Of a DNA stretch of 58,828 bases, positions 1-9,758 are shown one piece after another. Positions within the stretch are counted from its first letter, which is position 1; each line of letters opens with the position of its first letter. This DNA is from Bdellovibrionales bacterium (GTDB lineage Bacteria > Bdellovibrionota > UBA1018 > JADZFF01): positions 1 to 58,828 of the forward strand of contig JADZFF010000029.1 in NCBI GenBank assembly GCA_020850015.1, read 5' to 3'. The notes under the pieces were generated by a model, which was not told where the DNA came from, searched no databases, and saw nothing but the letters and a program-made list of their open reading frames with translations. Both the position numbers and the translations under genes were made by a program.

Positions 1-896
1 CCGGGGATCTCTTCGATTACGAGGACGGCAAGCCGGGTGCGCGGCCCGTCGACCAGCAGATGCCCTTCATCGCGTGCATCCCCACTACTGCAGGCACGGG
101 AAGCGAAGTGGGCCGCTCCAGCGTGGTCTCCGACGATCAGACCCACCGGAAAGTGATCATCTTCGATCCCCGCCTGCTCGCGCAGGTCGTGCTCCTGGAC
201 CCCGAGCTCACGCTGGGCCTTCCCCCGCTCATGACGGCCGCCACCGGCATGGACGCGCTCACGCACCTGATCGAGGCCTACCTCGCAAAGGGGTTCCACC
301 CGATGGCCGACGGCATCGCGCTCGAAGGTATGAAGATGGTGGCGAGGTGGCTGCCCGAGGCCGTGAAACACGCGGCGAAGATCCCGGGCAAGTCCACGCC
401 CGAGCATCTCGAGGCCCGCGGCATGATGCTCAACGCCTCGATGATGGGCGCCGTGGCCTTCCAGAAGGGCCTGGGCGTGAACCATTCGCTCGCGCATGCG
501 CTTTCCACCGTGGCCGACATGCACCACGGCACGGCGAACGCGATCGTGCTCGACGTCTGCATGGAGCACAACGCGAAGGCCGTACCCCAACGCTTCAAGG
601 AGATGGCGCGAGCCCTGGGCCTCCCCGGCGGCTCTCCCGGCGCCTTCATCGCGTGGATCAAGTCCATGAAGAAGAAGCTCGGGATGCCGGCCACGCTCTC
701 CGAAGCCGGCGTCACGAAGGACCAGATCCAGAAGCTCGTCGACGTCGCCGAGAAGGATGGCTGCCACCCCTCGAACCCGGTGGCGATCACGCGGAAGGAT
801 TTCGAGAAGCTGTTCCTGAAAGCCTTGGGCAAACCTAAGAAGGGCGCGGGCAAGGCCAAGGGAATCAAGAAGCCCGCAAAGAAAGCGAAGAAGTAG
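1..896 (+). CDS. Iron-containing alcohol dehydrogenase (5' truncated by window edge)
   Basis: Frame open from window start (GDLFDYEDGKPGARPVDQQM...); PTTAGTGSE motif, His-rich metal-site region GLGVNHSLAHALSTVADMHHG; Lys/Ala/Pro-rich C-tail. Confidence 0.9.
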   Translation, partial: GDLFDYEDGKPGARPVDQQMPFIACIPTTAGTGSEVGRSSVVSDDQTHRKVIIFDPRLLAQVVLLDPELTLGLPPLMTAATGMDALTHLIEAYLAKGFHPMADGIALEGMKMVARWLPEAVKHAAKIPGKSTPEHLEARGMMLNASMMGAVAFQKGLGVNHSLAHALSTVADMHHGTANAIVLDVCMEHNAKAVPQRFKEMARALGLPGGSPGAFIAWIKSMKKKLGMPATLSEAGVTKDQIQKLVDVAEKDGCHPSNPVAITRKDFEKLFLKALGKPKKGAGKAKGIKKPAKKAKK

Positions 897-903
897 CCGG
901 CTC

Positions 904-1725
904 ATGCCCACGCACGCTCCCGTCATCGGCGTGTCCTCCTGCCTCATGCATGCGGACACCACGAACCGGAAAAACATCTTCAACGGGAAGCCCCTGCTCT
1001 ACGCGGAGCAGAGCATGATGCATTACCTGCTGGGCGCGGGCGCGATCCCCTTTCTGATTCCTACGCGGCCAACGGCCAGCGCGGGCTACCCCAAGGTGCC
1101 CTCGGTGCAGGACATCCTCGGGCAGGTCCAGGGTGTTGTGATCGTGGGGGGCGTGGACATGTCGCCCGGGAACTACGGCGAAGCGCCCCTGAAGCCCGAG
1201 TGGTCGGGCGATCCCATCCGGGACGCCTACGAGATGGAGCTCATCCGCACGGCCCTCGGCATGGACAAGCCCGTGCTGGGAATCTGCCGCGGCTACCAGG
1301 TACTGAACGTCACCTTGGGCGGCTCGCTCTACCAGGACATCAACACGCAGGTGAAGGGCTCGCTCGTCCACCGCGACGCCACGATCTACGACCAGAACTT
1401 CCATGACCTGGAGATCGTGCCGGGTTCGGACTTCGAGCGCCTCTACCGCGCCGACAAGCGCCGCCGCATCAACAGCGTGCACCACCAGGCCATCAAGGAT
1501 CTAGGCCAGGGCCTCGTCGTGGAGGCGCGCTGCCCTGTGGACGGCATCATCGAGGCCGTGCGCCTGGAGCACTTCGGCGGCGCAGGGGCATGGGCGCGCG
1601 GCGTGCAATGGCATCCCGAGTTCATGGTGGGCTTCGACGAAAGCCTCATGAGCCCTTGGCCCATCGTGGAAGATTTCCTTCAGGCCGTGAACGACCGCAG
1701 AAAACCGAAAGCGAGCACCCCATGA
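904..1725 (+). CDS. Class I glutamine amidotransferase-like, gamma-glutamyl-GABA hydrolase family (peptidase C26)
   Basis: PVLGICRGYQVLNVTLGGSLYQDI nucleophile elbow, GVQWHPE motif. Confidence 0.88.
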   Translation: MPTHAPVIGVSSCLMHADTTNRKNIFNGKPLLYAEQSMMHYLLGAGAIPFLIPTRPTASAGYPKVPSVQDILGQVQGVVIVGGVDMSPGNYGEAPLKPEWSGDPIRDAYEMELIRTALGMDKPVLGICRGYQVLNVTLGGSLYQDINTQVKGSLVHRDATIYDQNFHDLEIVPGSDFERLYRADKRRRINSVHHQAIKDLGQGLVVEARCPVDGIIEAVRLEHFGGAGAWARGVQWHPEFMVGFDESLMSPWPIVEDFLQAVNDRRKPKASTP

Positions 1726-3227
1726 ACGAAGCGCAGCGCATGCACGACTCCAAAGGCTCTTCCTCTTTTGGAAGCACCGGGGCCACCCTGAAGATCTGGA
1801 ACCCGGCCACGGGCCAGGTGGCGAAGGAGATCCCGGCCGACACGCCCGCGAGCCTCCGCCAGAAGATGGAAGCGGCCCGCAAGGCTCAGCCCGCGTGGGC
1901 GGCGCGCAAGCCCGCCGAGCGCACGAAGATCCTGAAGAAGTTCGGCGAGCTACTCGTGAAGCGCGCGGACGCAGTGGCCAAGGACCAAAGCCTGGAGACC
2001 GGCAAGCCCATCTCGCAGGCCCGAGGCGAGGCCCGATCCACGCTCGGACGCGTGAGCTTCTTCTGCGAAAACTGGGAAAAGACCCTGAAGGCCGTGAAAC
2101 TCCCGCCCGCCGGAAACACCGAGGAGGAGATCCGCTACGAGCCCTTGGGCGTGGTGGCCAACATCTCGGCCTGGAACTACCCCTGGTTCGTGGGCGCGAA
2201 CGTGTTCGTTCCGGCCCTGCTCACGGGCAACGCCGTGCTCTACAAGCCCTCGGAGTTCAGCGCCCTCACGGGCCTCAACATCGGCGCCCTGCTTTGGGAG
2301 GCCGGCGTACCGAAGGACGTGTTCCAAGTCGTGATCGGTGCCGGAGACATCGGCGCCGAGCTCCTGAAACAGCCCGTGGACGGAGTGTTCTTCACGGGCT
2401 CCTACGCCACCGGTAAACGCATCGCCGAGGCGGTGGCGGGCCGCATGATCAAGCTCCAGCTTGAGCTGGGCGGCAAGGACCCCACCTACGTGGCCGACGA
2501 CGTGGCCGACGTGAAGGCCGCCGCCGAGGGGCTTGCCGACGGCGCCTTTTACAACAACGGCCAGAGCTGCTGCTCGGTGGAGCGCATCTACGTGCACAAG
2601 AAGGTATACGAGCCCTTCGTGAAGCATTTCATCGAGGTGGTGAAAGGGTTCAAGATGGGCGCGCCCTCGGACGAGAGCACCTACCTCGGCCCCCTCACCC
2701 GCCAGCCTCAGATCCAGGTGATCGAGGACCAGCTCCGCGACGCCGCCTCAATGGGCGCGAAGGTGGAAACCGGCGGTAAACGCGTTCAGGGCGCGGGCTG
2801 GTACTTCGAACCCACGGTGCTCACGAACGTCACGAACTCCATGAAGGTCATGCGCGACGAAAGTTTCGGCCCGGTGATCGGCATTCAGGCCGTAGGCTCG
2901 GACGACGAGGCCGTGAGCCTCATGAACGACACCGAATACGGCCTCACCGCGGGCGTCTACACGAAGAACCGCAAACGCGCCGAAGGCATCATGGCGAAGC
3001 TCAACGCAGGCTCTACCTACTGGAACTGCTGCGACCGCGTGAGCCCGCAGCTCCCCTGGACCGGCCGCAAGCAGTCCGGCATGGGCTCCACGCTCTCCAC
3101 GATCGGCATCCTCGCCTTCGTGCAGCCCAAGGGCTACCACCTGCGCGCGCCGGCGAAGGCCTCGGCGCCGAAGAAGGCCCGCAAGGCCAAGGCGGCGAAA
3201 AAGCCCGCCCGAAAGAAAAAGCGGTAG
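1722..3227 (+). CDS. NAD(P)-dependent aldehyde dehydrogenase
   Basis: LELGGKDP and NNGQSCCSVERIYVH motifs; ATG at 1722 overlaps upstream stop (ATGA); basic KKARKAKAAKKPARKKKR tail. Confidence 0.92.
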   Translation: MNEAQRMHDSKGSSSFGSTGATLKIWNPATGQVAKEIPADTPASLRQKMEAARKAQPAWAARKPAERTKILKKFGELLVKRADAVAKDQSLETGKPISQARGEARSTLGRVSFFCENWEKTLKAVKLPPAGNTEEEIRYEPLGVVANISAWNYPWFVGANVFVPALLTGNAVLYKPSEFSALTGLNIGALLWEAGVPKDVFQVVIGAGDIGAELLKQPVDGVFFTGSYATGKRIAEAVAGRMIKLQLELGGKDPTYVADDVADVKAAAEGLADGAFYNNGQSCCSVERIYVHKKVYEPFVKHFIEVVKGFKMGAPSDESTYLGPLTRQPQIQVIEDQLRDAASMGAKVETGGKRVQGAGWYFEPTVLTNVTNSMKVMRDESFGPVIGIQAVGSDDEAVSLMNDTEYGLTAGVYTKNRKRAEGIMAKLNAGSTYWNCCDRVSPQLPWTGRKQSGMGSTLSTIGILAFVQPKGYHLRAPAKASAPKKARKAKAAKKPARKKKR

Positions 3228-3294
3228 ATCGCGGCTCCCGGCGGCCGTCCATACGCGTTCGACATCTGTCATAGATGCATATATTGTCGAGTAC

Positions 3295-4377
3295 ATGATT
3301 ACGCCCAAGCGGAAGGCCGCAGCGTTGGCCCTAGTCCTGGCGGTGGGGTGGGTTTTCGCCATGAGCGCGGGCTGCAGCCAGACCGAAGCCGAGAACTGTG
3401 GTAGCGCGACGGTTGCCGTCGGCTCCGATCCTGGCGGGATCGCGGTACACCCTTCGAATAGTTACGTATACGTTTCAAACTCGAGCAACGCCACGATCTC
3501 GCAGTTTTCGATCGGCTCCTGCGGACAACTCGAGCCGCTTTCACCTCCGACAGCCGCGACGGCCCCGAACCCTGGCGACATCGCCATCGACCCCACGGGA
3601 CAGTACGCATACGTTCTGCAGTTTGGTGACGTAGTATCGCAGTTTAGCATCGGCTCGGACGGTACCCTCTCAGCCCTTTCTCCTCCGACGATTGCGGCGG
3701 GATCGTTTCCGCGCGCCCTCGATATCGACCCGAGCGGACTATATCTTTACGTCGCGAACAACGGCGGTACGATCTCGCAGTACGGCATTGGCGCGGGCGG
3801 CGCACTTGCAGCACTGTCGCCGGCATCGGTAGCGACCGGGCTCTACACCGGAGGAATTGCCGTTGACCCGTCGGGACTGTACGTCTACGCGCCAAGTCTC
3901 AACGACGGGAAGATCTACCAGTACGGAGTGGGGGCGGGTGGAAAACTGGCTGCGCTTGTCCCCGCGAGCGTTTCCACGGGTCTGTCTCTGTCCGGCATCA
4001 CCGTTGATCCTTCTGGCGATAACGCCTATGTCATCGCCCAAGATGAGACGGCCTCTCAGTACATCATCGGCGCGAGCGGCACCCTGACTTCGGCCTCGGC
4101 TACCGCGGCAACGAGTGCGAACCCCGCCAGCATCGTGATCAATTCCACGGGCACCTACGCCTACGTCGTGAACCACGATGACGCGACTGTCTCGCAATTC
4201 AGCATCGGATCAAACGGCAACCTGAGTCCGCTTTCGCCGGCATCGGTAGCGACCGGAACCGATCCCTTCAACCTCGTCATTGATCCCTCCGGAAAGTACG
4301 CTTACGTGCCCAATCAGGGCGACGATACCGTTTCGCAATTCAGCATTGGTGCTGACGGGCGATTAGATCCGCTGTAA
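3295..4377 (+). CDS. YncE/lactonase-like beta-propeller repeat lipoprotein
   Basis: Lipobox-like FAMSAGC; tandem ~50-aa repeats with SQFSIGS...IDPSGxYAYV. Confidence 0.8.
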   Translation: MITPKRKAAALALVLAVGWVFAMSAGCSQTEAENCGSATVAVGSDPGGIAVHPSNSYVYVSNSSNATISQFSIGSCGQLEPLSPPTAATAPNPGDIAIDPTGQYAYVLQFGDVVSQFSIGSDGTLSALSPPTIAAGSFPRALDIDPSGLYLYVANNGGTISQYGIGAGGALAALSPASVATGLYTGGIAVDPSGLYVYAPSLNDGKIYQYGVGAGGKLAALVPASVSTGLSLSGITVDPSGDNAYVIAQDETASQYIIGASGTLTSASATAATSANPASIVINSTGTYAYVVNHDDATVSQFSIGSNGNLSPLSPASVATGTDPFNLVIDPSGKYAYVPNQGDDTVSQFSIGADGRLDPL

Positions 4378-4445
4378 GGCATGGAGAACACGTCCCCGGA
4401 TCCGAGCGCCTCCGACGCGGGAGTGTTGCCCTTGTTGTTGTTCGC

Positions 4446-4802
4446 TTACGACTTCCGCTTCTCGCGGTTGCCTTCGCCCAGGAGCACCACGCGGGGCTCG
4501 TAGTTCTGGATCTCGCGCTCTTCGAGCGTGACGTAGGAGCAGATGATCACCTTGTCTCCCGGTCGGGCCAGGTGGGCGGCCGCACCGTTGATGCAGATCA
4601 CGCCCGAGCCCGAGGGGCCTTCGATGGCGTAGGTGGCGAAGCGGTTGCCGTTGGTGATGTTGTAGACCTCCACGCGCTCGTGGGGCCAGATGTCGGCTGT
4701 CTTGAGCAGGTCCTTGTCGATCGTGATCGAGCCTTCGTACTCGAGATTCGCCTCGGTGACGGTGGCCCGATGCAGCTTCGATTTCATCATCGTGCGTTGC
4801 AT
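4446..4802 (-). CDS. panD: Aspartate 1-decarboxylase
   Basis: [25 protein letters not shown], self-cleavage [18 protein letters not shown]. Confidence 0.95.
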   Translation of the reverse strand: MQRTMMKSKLHRATVTEANLEYEGSITIDKDLLKTADIWPHERVEVYNITNGNRFATYAIEGPSGSGVICINGAAAHLARPGDKVIICSYVTLEEREIQNYEPRVVLLGEGNREKRKS

Positions 4803-4904
4803 AAACTCATGTCTTTCTTAGGATTTTCCAAGCGCGTTGCTCCCCGGGGGTCGTTCGGTCCCCGGCTTCTCGGAAGCGCTGCGGTATGGTACTTCCTGGG
4901 TCGA

Positions 4905-5858
4905 ATGGCAACCAACCGTGTACACCTGTCGGGTTTTGGCAGTCAAGGAACGGCCTGGGCTGAGAATCTCCGCGATTCGGGCTGGGAAGTCCTCGTGTAT
5001 CTGCCCCGCCGAAGCGAGCCGTCAGAGTCCTGGAAGCGGGCGGAAAGCCTGGGATTCAGCCCCCGGCCCCTCGGCGAGCTCCCGGCGGGCCTGGAGCCGG
5101 GCGCCCTCGTGGCCGCCCTGATCCCCGACGCCGAGATCCCGGTGCTCTACAAGGAGCTCCTGGAGCGCGTTGAAACGCCTCTGACCCTGGTTCTCGCGCA
5201 CGGTTACGCCGTGTACTCGGGCGGCCTGCGCTACCCGCGCGAAGGCCACAGCCTGCGCCTTCTCGCACCGAAGGCGATCGGGCCCAAGCTTCGCCAAAAC
5301 TTCGCGACCGGCCAGGGTCATCACACCCTCAAAGCCGCGGTGGACTTCGACGCCTCCGATTCGCAAGGGGCCCCCATGGCCGCCCTCGCCGCTGGTCTGG
5401 GCTTCCGCCCCGAAAACCTGATCCTTACCACCGCCCGGATGGAGGCCATCGGCGATCTGATCTCCGAGCAGAGCCTGCTCTGCGGGGGCGTGTTCAACCT
5501 CTTGGAGTGGACGATGGAGCGTATGCGGTCCGCAGGCGTGCCCGAGCCACTCGTGCAGGAGGAGTGCATCACCGAGCTCGAGCTCGTGGCTTCGCTCGTG
5601 CGCGAGCTCGGCCCCGCAGGCGCCTTCGCCAAGATCAGCTCAGCCGCGCAGGCGGGCACGATCGAGATCCGAAGCCGGCTCATCGCGGCCGGTGTGCCCG
5701 AGCTGCTCGAGGCCCAGGCCGATGAGGTGTTGAACGGCGGCTTCGCCGAGCGATTCGAAAACGGCGAGTGGCGCGTGGAAGCGCAGGGCCTGCGCCGCCG
5801 CCTGGAACTTCCCGAAGTGCCCAAAACCAAGGCCGAGCTCCGGGAGGCCGGAATATGA
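4905..5858 (+). CDS. Ketol-acid reductoisomerase (IlvC)-family protein; candidate ketopantoate reductase
   Basis: GFGSQGTAWAENLRDSG Rossmann motif, LAHGYAV, APKAIG, IGDLISEQSLLCGGV and EECITELELV metal-ligand region; inside panD/panB/coaX/coaBC/panC cluster. Confidence 0.85.
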   Translation: MATNRVHLSGFGSQGTAWAENLRDSGWEVLVYLPRRSEPSESWKRAESLGFSPRPLGELPAGLEPGALVAALIPDAEIPVLYKELLERVETPLTLVLAHGYAVYSGGLRYPREGHSLRLLAPKAIGPKLRQNFATGQGHHTLKAAVDFDASDSQGAPMAALAAGLGFRPENLILTTARMEAIGDLISEQSLLCGGVFNLLEWTMERMRSAGVPEPLVQEECITELELVASLVRELGPAGAFAKISSAAQAGTIEIRSRLIAAGVPELLEAQADEVLNGGFAERFENGEWRVEAQGLRRRLELPEVPKTKAELREAGI

Positions 5859-6736
5859 GCACCGCCTACGACTCCAAGTCCATCACCGTTCCCGCCGTGC
5901 GGGCCCAGAAGGGTGAGCGCGCCCTCTCGATGCTCACCGCCTACGACGCCCCCTTCGCCACCCTGCTCGATCAGAGCGGTGTGGACATGTTGCTCGTGGG
6001 CGACTCGCTCGGCACCGTGGTGCACGGCGAGCCGAACACGCTCGGCGTGACGATGGACGAGATGGTGCGCGCCACGCGCTCCGTGAGCAGGGCTGCGAAA
6101 CGCGCGCTCGTGATCGCCGACATGCCCTTTCTTTCGTATCAGGTGTCGATCGAAGACGCCGTTCGCAACGCGGGCCGCTTCCTGAAGGAGGCCGGCGCTC
6201 AGGCAGTGAAACTCGAAGGCGGCGTGGGCTTCGCCCCCGTGATCCGCGCGCTCGTCGCAGCCGGCATCCCGGTCTGCGCCCACATCGGCCTCATGCCGCA
6301 AAGCCTGCACACGGTGGGCGCCTACCGCATGCACGGCAAAACGCCTTCCGAGCGCGAGGTTCTGCTGGCGGATGCGCGCGCGGTGGAAGAGGCCGGCGCG
6401 TTCTGCCTGGTGCTCGAATGCGTGGAAGCCACGCTCGCGGCTGAAATCACGCGCTCCGTCCGCATCCCCACGATCGGCATCGGATCGGGCGCGGGCTGCG
6501 ACGGCCAGGTGCTCGTGATCCACGATCTCCTGGGCCTCACCCCGGGCCGCGTGCCGAAGTTCGTGCGTCCGCTCGCGGATCTGGGCGCGGCCGTGCGCAC
6601 CGCGGTCGGCGGGTACCTTGCCCGCACCGAAAACGAGTACCGCGAAGCCGCTGGCAAACCGGGCCTGACGACGGAATTCGTCAGCAGCCCGATCGACGCG
6701 AAACCGAAGTTGCCCGCCGAAGGTAGAGGAATTTAG
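5855..6736 (+). CDS. panB: 3-methyl-2-oxobutanoate hydroxymethyltransferase
   Basis: MLTAYDAPFA, VGDSLG, GIGSGAGCDGQVLVIHDLLGL; start overlaps previous stop (ATGA). Confidence 0.96.
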   Translation: MSTAYDSKSITVPAVRAQKGERALSMLTAYDAPFATLLDQSGVDMLLVGDSLGTVVHGEPNTLGVTMDEMVRATRSVSRAAKRALVIADMPFLSYQVSIEDAVRNAGRFLKEAGAQAVKLEGGVGFAPVIRALVAAGIPVCAHIGLMPQSLHTVGAYRMHGKTPSEREVLLADARAVEEAGAFCLVLECVEATLAAEITRSVRIPTIGIGSGAGCDGQVLVIHDLLGLTPGRVPKFVRPLADLGAAVRTAVGGYLARTENEYREAAGKPGLTTEFVSSPIDAKPKLPAEGRGI

Positions 6737-6740
6737 GGCC

Positions 6741-7511
6741 ATGTTGCTCGCGGTGGATGTCGGCAATACCAACCTCGTGCTCGGCGCCTTCACGGGCACC
6801 GAGCTCAAGCGCACCTGGCGCCTGCCCACCCGCACGGGTGAAACCGGCGACTCCGTGCGCGCCACGCTCCATGCGCTCCTGGCAGCCGAAGGGCTCGGGG
6901 CACAAGATTTCGAGATGGCACTGATCTCGAGCGTCGTGCCCCGCATGACGGCACTGCTCGGCGAGGCCTTTGCGGGCCTGAAGCTCGAGTCGAAGGTCAT
7001 CACCTATCAGTGGCCTTTCTCCTTCACGAACTCGGCTGCCCGCCCCGAGACCGTGGGCATGGATCGCCTCGTGAACGCCGAGGCTGCCGTGCGCGAGCAC
7101 GAAGGGCCGCTCGTGATCGTGGACTCCGGCACCGCCACCACGCTTTGCGCCGTGACCCGCGACCGCCGGTACCTCGGCGGCGCCATCCTTCCGGGCATGG
7201 AGCTCGGCATGGAGACCCTCGCCAAACGCACCGCACTCCTGTTCGACGTCGCGCTCCAGCCCCCCCGCCAGGCCATCGGGCGCGACACGGAAGAGGCGCT
7301 GAAGAGCGGCCTCGTGCTGGGCTACGCATCGATGGTCGACGGCATGGTGGCGCGATTCCGCGCCGAAATGAAAGAGCCGCACGCGCTCGTGATCGCCACG
7401 GGTGGCGTGAGCCGACTCCTGCGCGGGCACGCGCAATCGCTCGAGGTTTTCGACTCTGATCTCACCCTGAAGGGAATCCGCTACCTCCATGAGTCCTTCC
7501 GCCGTCTCTAG
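6741..7511 (+). CDS. coaX: Type III pantothenate kinase
   Basis: MLLAVDVGNTNLVLG; GMDRLVNAEAAV; DSGTATTLCAV; GGAILPG. Confidence 0.95.
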   Translation: MLLAVDVGNTNLVLGAFTGTELKRTWRLPTRTGETGDSVRATLHALLAAEGLGAQDFEMALISSVVPRMTALLGEAFAGLKLESKVITYQWPFSFTNSAARPETVGMDRLVNAEAAVREHEGPLVIVDSGTATTLCAVTRDRRYLGGAILPGMELGMETLAKRTALLFDVALQPPRQAIGRDTEEALKSGLVLGYASMVDGMVARFRAEMKEPHALVIATGGVSRLLRGHAQSLEVFDSDLTLKGIRYLHESFRRL

Positions 7512-8769
7512 TCTGAACTCGCAGCTGGAACCCCTGCTGCGCGGCCGCCGCGTCTTCCTGGGGATCACCGGGAGTATCGCCGCGTTCAAGGCGCAGGATC
7601 TTGTGCGCGCGCTCAAGGCCTGCGGTGCAGAGGTACAGGTGGCGCTCACCGACTCGGCGAAGCAGTTCGTCACTCCGCTCACGCTCGAAACGCTCTCGGG
7701 CCGGAACGTGCACGCGAGCCTATGGAACGATGGGCACGGCACGCACCACATCGACCTGGCCCGCTGGGCCGAGGTTTTCGTGGTGGCGCCCGCGACTGCC
7801 AACACACTCGCGCGCATGGCGCATGGGCTGGCCGACGACGTGATCTCCACCGAGTACCTGGCCTTCCGCGGCCCTGTGCTCGTGGCGCCCGCCATGAACC
7901 CCGCGATGTGGGACCACCCGGCCACCCGCAGGAACGTGGAGAAGCTCCGCACGGACGGCGTGCGGATCGCGGGCCCTGCCGCTGGCCTCATGGCATGCGG
8001 TGAAGAGGGCGAAGGCCGCATGGTTGAGCCCGACGCGCTTCTGGAGGCCGTCGCAGGCTGTTTGTACGCGCCCTCGAACGGAAAACGCGCGCTCGTGAGC
8101 CTCGGGCCCACGCAAAGCCGCCTCGATCCCGTGCGTTTCCTCACCAATCGTTCGAGCGGGCGTATGGGCGCCTCGATGGCCTGGGCGCTTCGCGCGGCCG
8201 GCTACGAGGTCACCGCCGTCTGCGGCCCGATCGACCCGGCCGTGCGCCTTCCCGCCGACGCCAGACGCATCGACGTGCGCACGAGCGGCGAGATGGCGAG
8301 CGCCGTGCTCGCGGAGTGGCCGCGCGCCCAGGTGTATGCGAGCGCCGCCGCCGTGCTCGACTGGGAGTTCGCCGAGGTTCACACGGAGAAGCTCAAGAAG
8401 GAAGCCGGCGTGATGCCGCCCTCCCCGCCTCTTCAAGAGACGCAGGACATTCTCAAGGCCGTCTGCGAACGCCGCAGGCCCGGGCAGTTCATTCTGGGCT
8501 TCGCCGCAGAAACGCGCGAACTCCGAGCGGCCGCGCGCCGCAAGCTCGCTTCGAAGGGCTGCGACGCCGTGTTCGTGAATGACGTCTCCAAGCCCGGGCT
8601 GGGATTCGAGTCCGAGGCCAACGCAGGCTGGTGGATCTCTTCGGGAGACGAGCGCGAGATCCCACGCGCCTCGAAGGCTCTCGTGGCGCGCTCGCTCGTG
8701 GATCTCATCGAGGGCCGTACGCCGAAGGAAGTCAGGCCTGCGGCCCCCCTCATCGAAGGGAACGCCTAG
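7489..8769 (+). CDS. coaBC: Bifunctional phosphopantothenoylcysteine decarboxylase/phosphopantothenate-cysteine ligase
   Basis: GITGSIAAFKAQDL; APAMNPAMW; LTNRSSGRMGASMAWAL; ILGFAAET. Confidence 0.95.
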   Translation: MSPSAVSSLNSQLEPLLRGRRVFLGITGSIAAFKAQDLVRALKACGAEVQVALTDSAKQFVTPLTLETLSGRNVHASLWNDGHGTHHIDLARWAEVFVVAPATANTLARMAHGLADDVISTEYLAFRGPVLVAPAMNPAMWDHPATRRNVEKLRTDGVRIAGPAAGLMACGEEGEGRMVEPDALLEAVAGCLYAPSNGKRALVSLGPTQSRLDPVRFLTNRSSGRMGASMAWALRAAGYEVTAVCGPIDPAVRLPADARRIDVRTSGEMASAVLAEWPRAQVYASAAAVLDWEFAEVHTEKLKKEAGVMPPSPPLQETQDILKAVCERRRPGQFILGFAAETRELRAAARRKLASKGCDAVFVNDVSKPGLGFESEANAGWWISSGDEREIPRASKALVARSLVDLIEGRTPKEVRPAAPLIEGNA

Positions 8770-9707
8770 TGGACGTCTTCCACTCCGTCGCGGAGTACCG
8801 CGCCTGGCGCGCCCGGCAGGCGGGCCCCGTGGGCTTCGTACCCACGATGGGCGCGCTGCACTCCGGGCACGCGCACCTCATGGCCGTGTGCCGGCGCGAG
8901 ATCAACACGCGCGCCCGCGAGGGCTTAGGCCCCCGCGGTTCAAGTGTCGTGTCGATCTTCGTGAACCCCACGCAGTTCGGCCCCGGCGAAGACTTCGACC
9001 GCTACCCGCGCACGTTGGAGGCGGACCTGGAGATCTGCCGCGCTCAGGGCGTGGATGCCGTTTTCGCTCCTTCCGCGCGTGAGATGTACGGCGACAGCTA
9101 TCCCGAGGGCTTCACGACCTTCGTCGAGGAGACGCGCCTCTCGAAACCCCTCTGCGGAGCCGTGCGCCCCGGGCACTTCCGTGGAGTGACCACCGTGGTG
9201 TCGCTGCTCTTCCAGGCCACGCGCCCTGACCGCGCCTTCTTCGGCCTTAAGGACGCGCAGCAGTTTTTCGTTCTTCACCGCATGGCGCGCGACCTCCACC
9301 TGGAAGTGAGCGTGGAGGGTGTCGCCACCGTGCGCGAGCCCGACGGCTTGGCGCTGAGTTCCCGGAACCGGTACCTCAGCGCGGCCGAGCGCGAGATCGC
9401 GCCGCTCATCGCGCAGACGCTCGGCGCGCTCGCGGCGCAGCTCGAGAAGCCCTTGCTCGACGATACGCACTCGCTCGGCGCGATCCTCTCGGAGGCCCGC
9501 GCCGGGCTTGAAGCGCGAGGCCTGAAGGTGCAGTACCTGGAGCCCCGCCGCCTTCCCGACTTCGAACTCTGGTCCGCCGCCGACCAGGCCGCCGACCGCC
9601 CAGGCGTGCTGGCCGTGGCCGCACACCTGGGCCAGACCCGCCTCATCGACAACCGTCTCATCCATGGTAAGCATTTGAAATCACTAGGCTATATCCTTCA
9701 CATCTGA
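8769..9707 (+). CDS. panC: Pantothenate-beta-alanine ligase
   Basis: GTG start overlapping upstream TAG; FVPTMGALHSGHAHLM; VNPTQFGPGEDFDRYPRTLEAD; SSRNRYLS. Confidence 0.95.
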   Translation: MDVFHSVAEYRAWRARQAGPVGFVPTMGALHSGHAHLMAVCRREINTRAREGLGPRGSSVVSIFVNPTQFGPGEDFDRYPRTLEADLEICRAQGVDAVFAPSAREMYGDSYPEGFTTFVEETRLSKPLCGAVRPGHFRGVTTVVSLLFQATRPDRAFFGLKDAQQFFVLHRMARDLHLEVSVEGVATVREPDGLALSSRNRYLSAAEREIAPLIAQTLGALAAQLEKPLLDDTHSLGAILSEARAGLEARGLKVQYLEPRRLPDFELWSAADQAADRPGVLAVAAHLGQTRLIDNRLIHGKHLKSLGYILHI

Positions 9708-9720
9708 AGGCTCTGGGGCC

Positions 9721-9734
9721 TTTAGTTAACTAAA
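9721..9734. promoter_or_regulatory. Perfect 14-bp palindrome TTTAGTTAACTAAA, candidate operator
   Basis: Exact self-complementary sequence in AT-rich gap upstream of 9759 CDS. Confidence 0.4.
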
Positions 9735-9758
9735 ATAGTATGGTAAAGAGGAGGCATT

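Noticed and set aside
5321-7003. 560-aa minus-strand ORF opposite the panB region
   Set aside because: Shadow ORF; conserved pan genes on plus strand.
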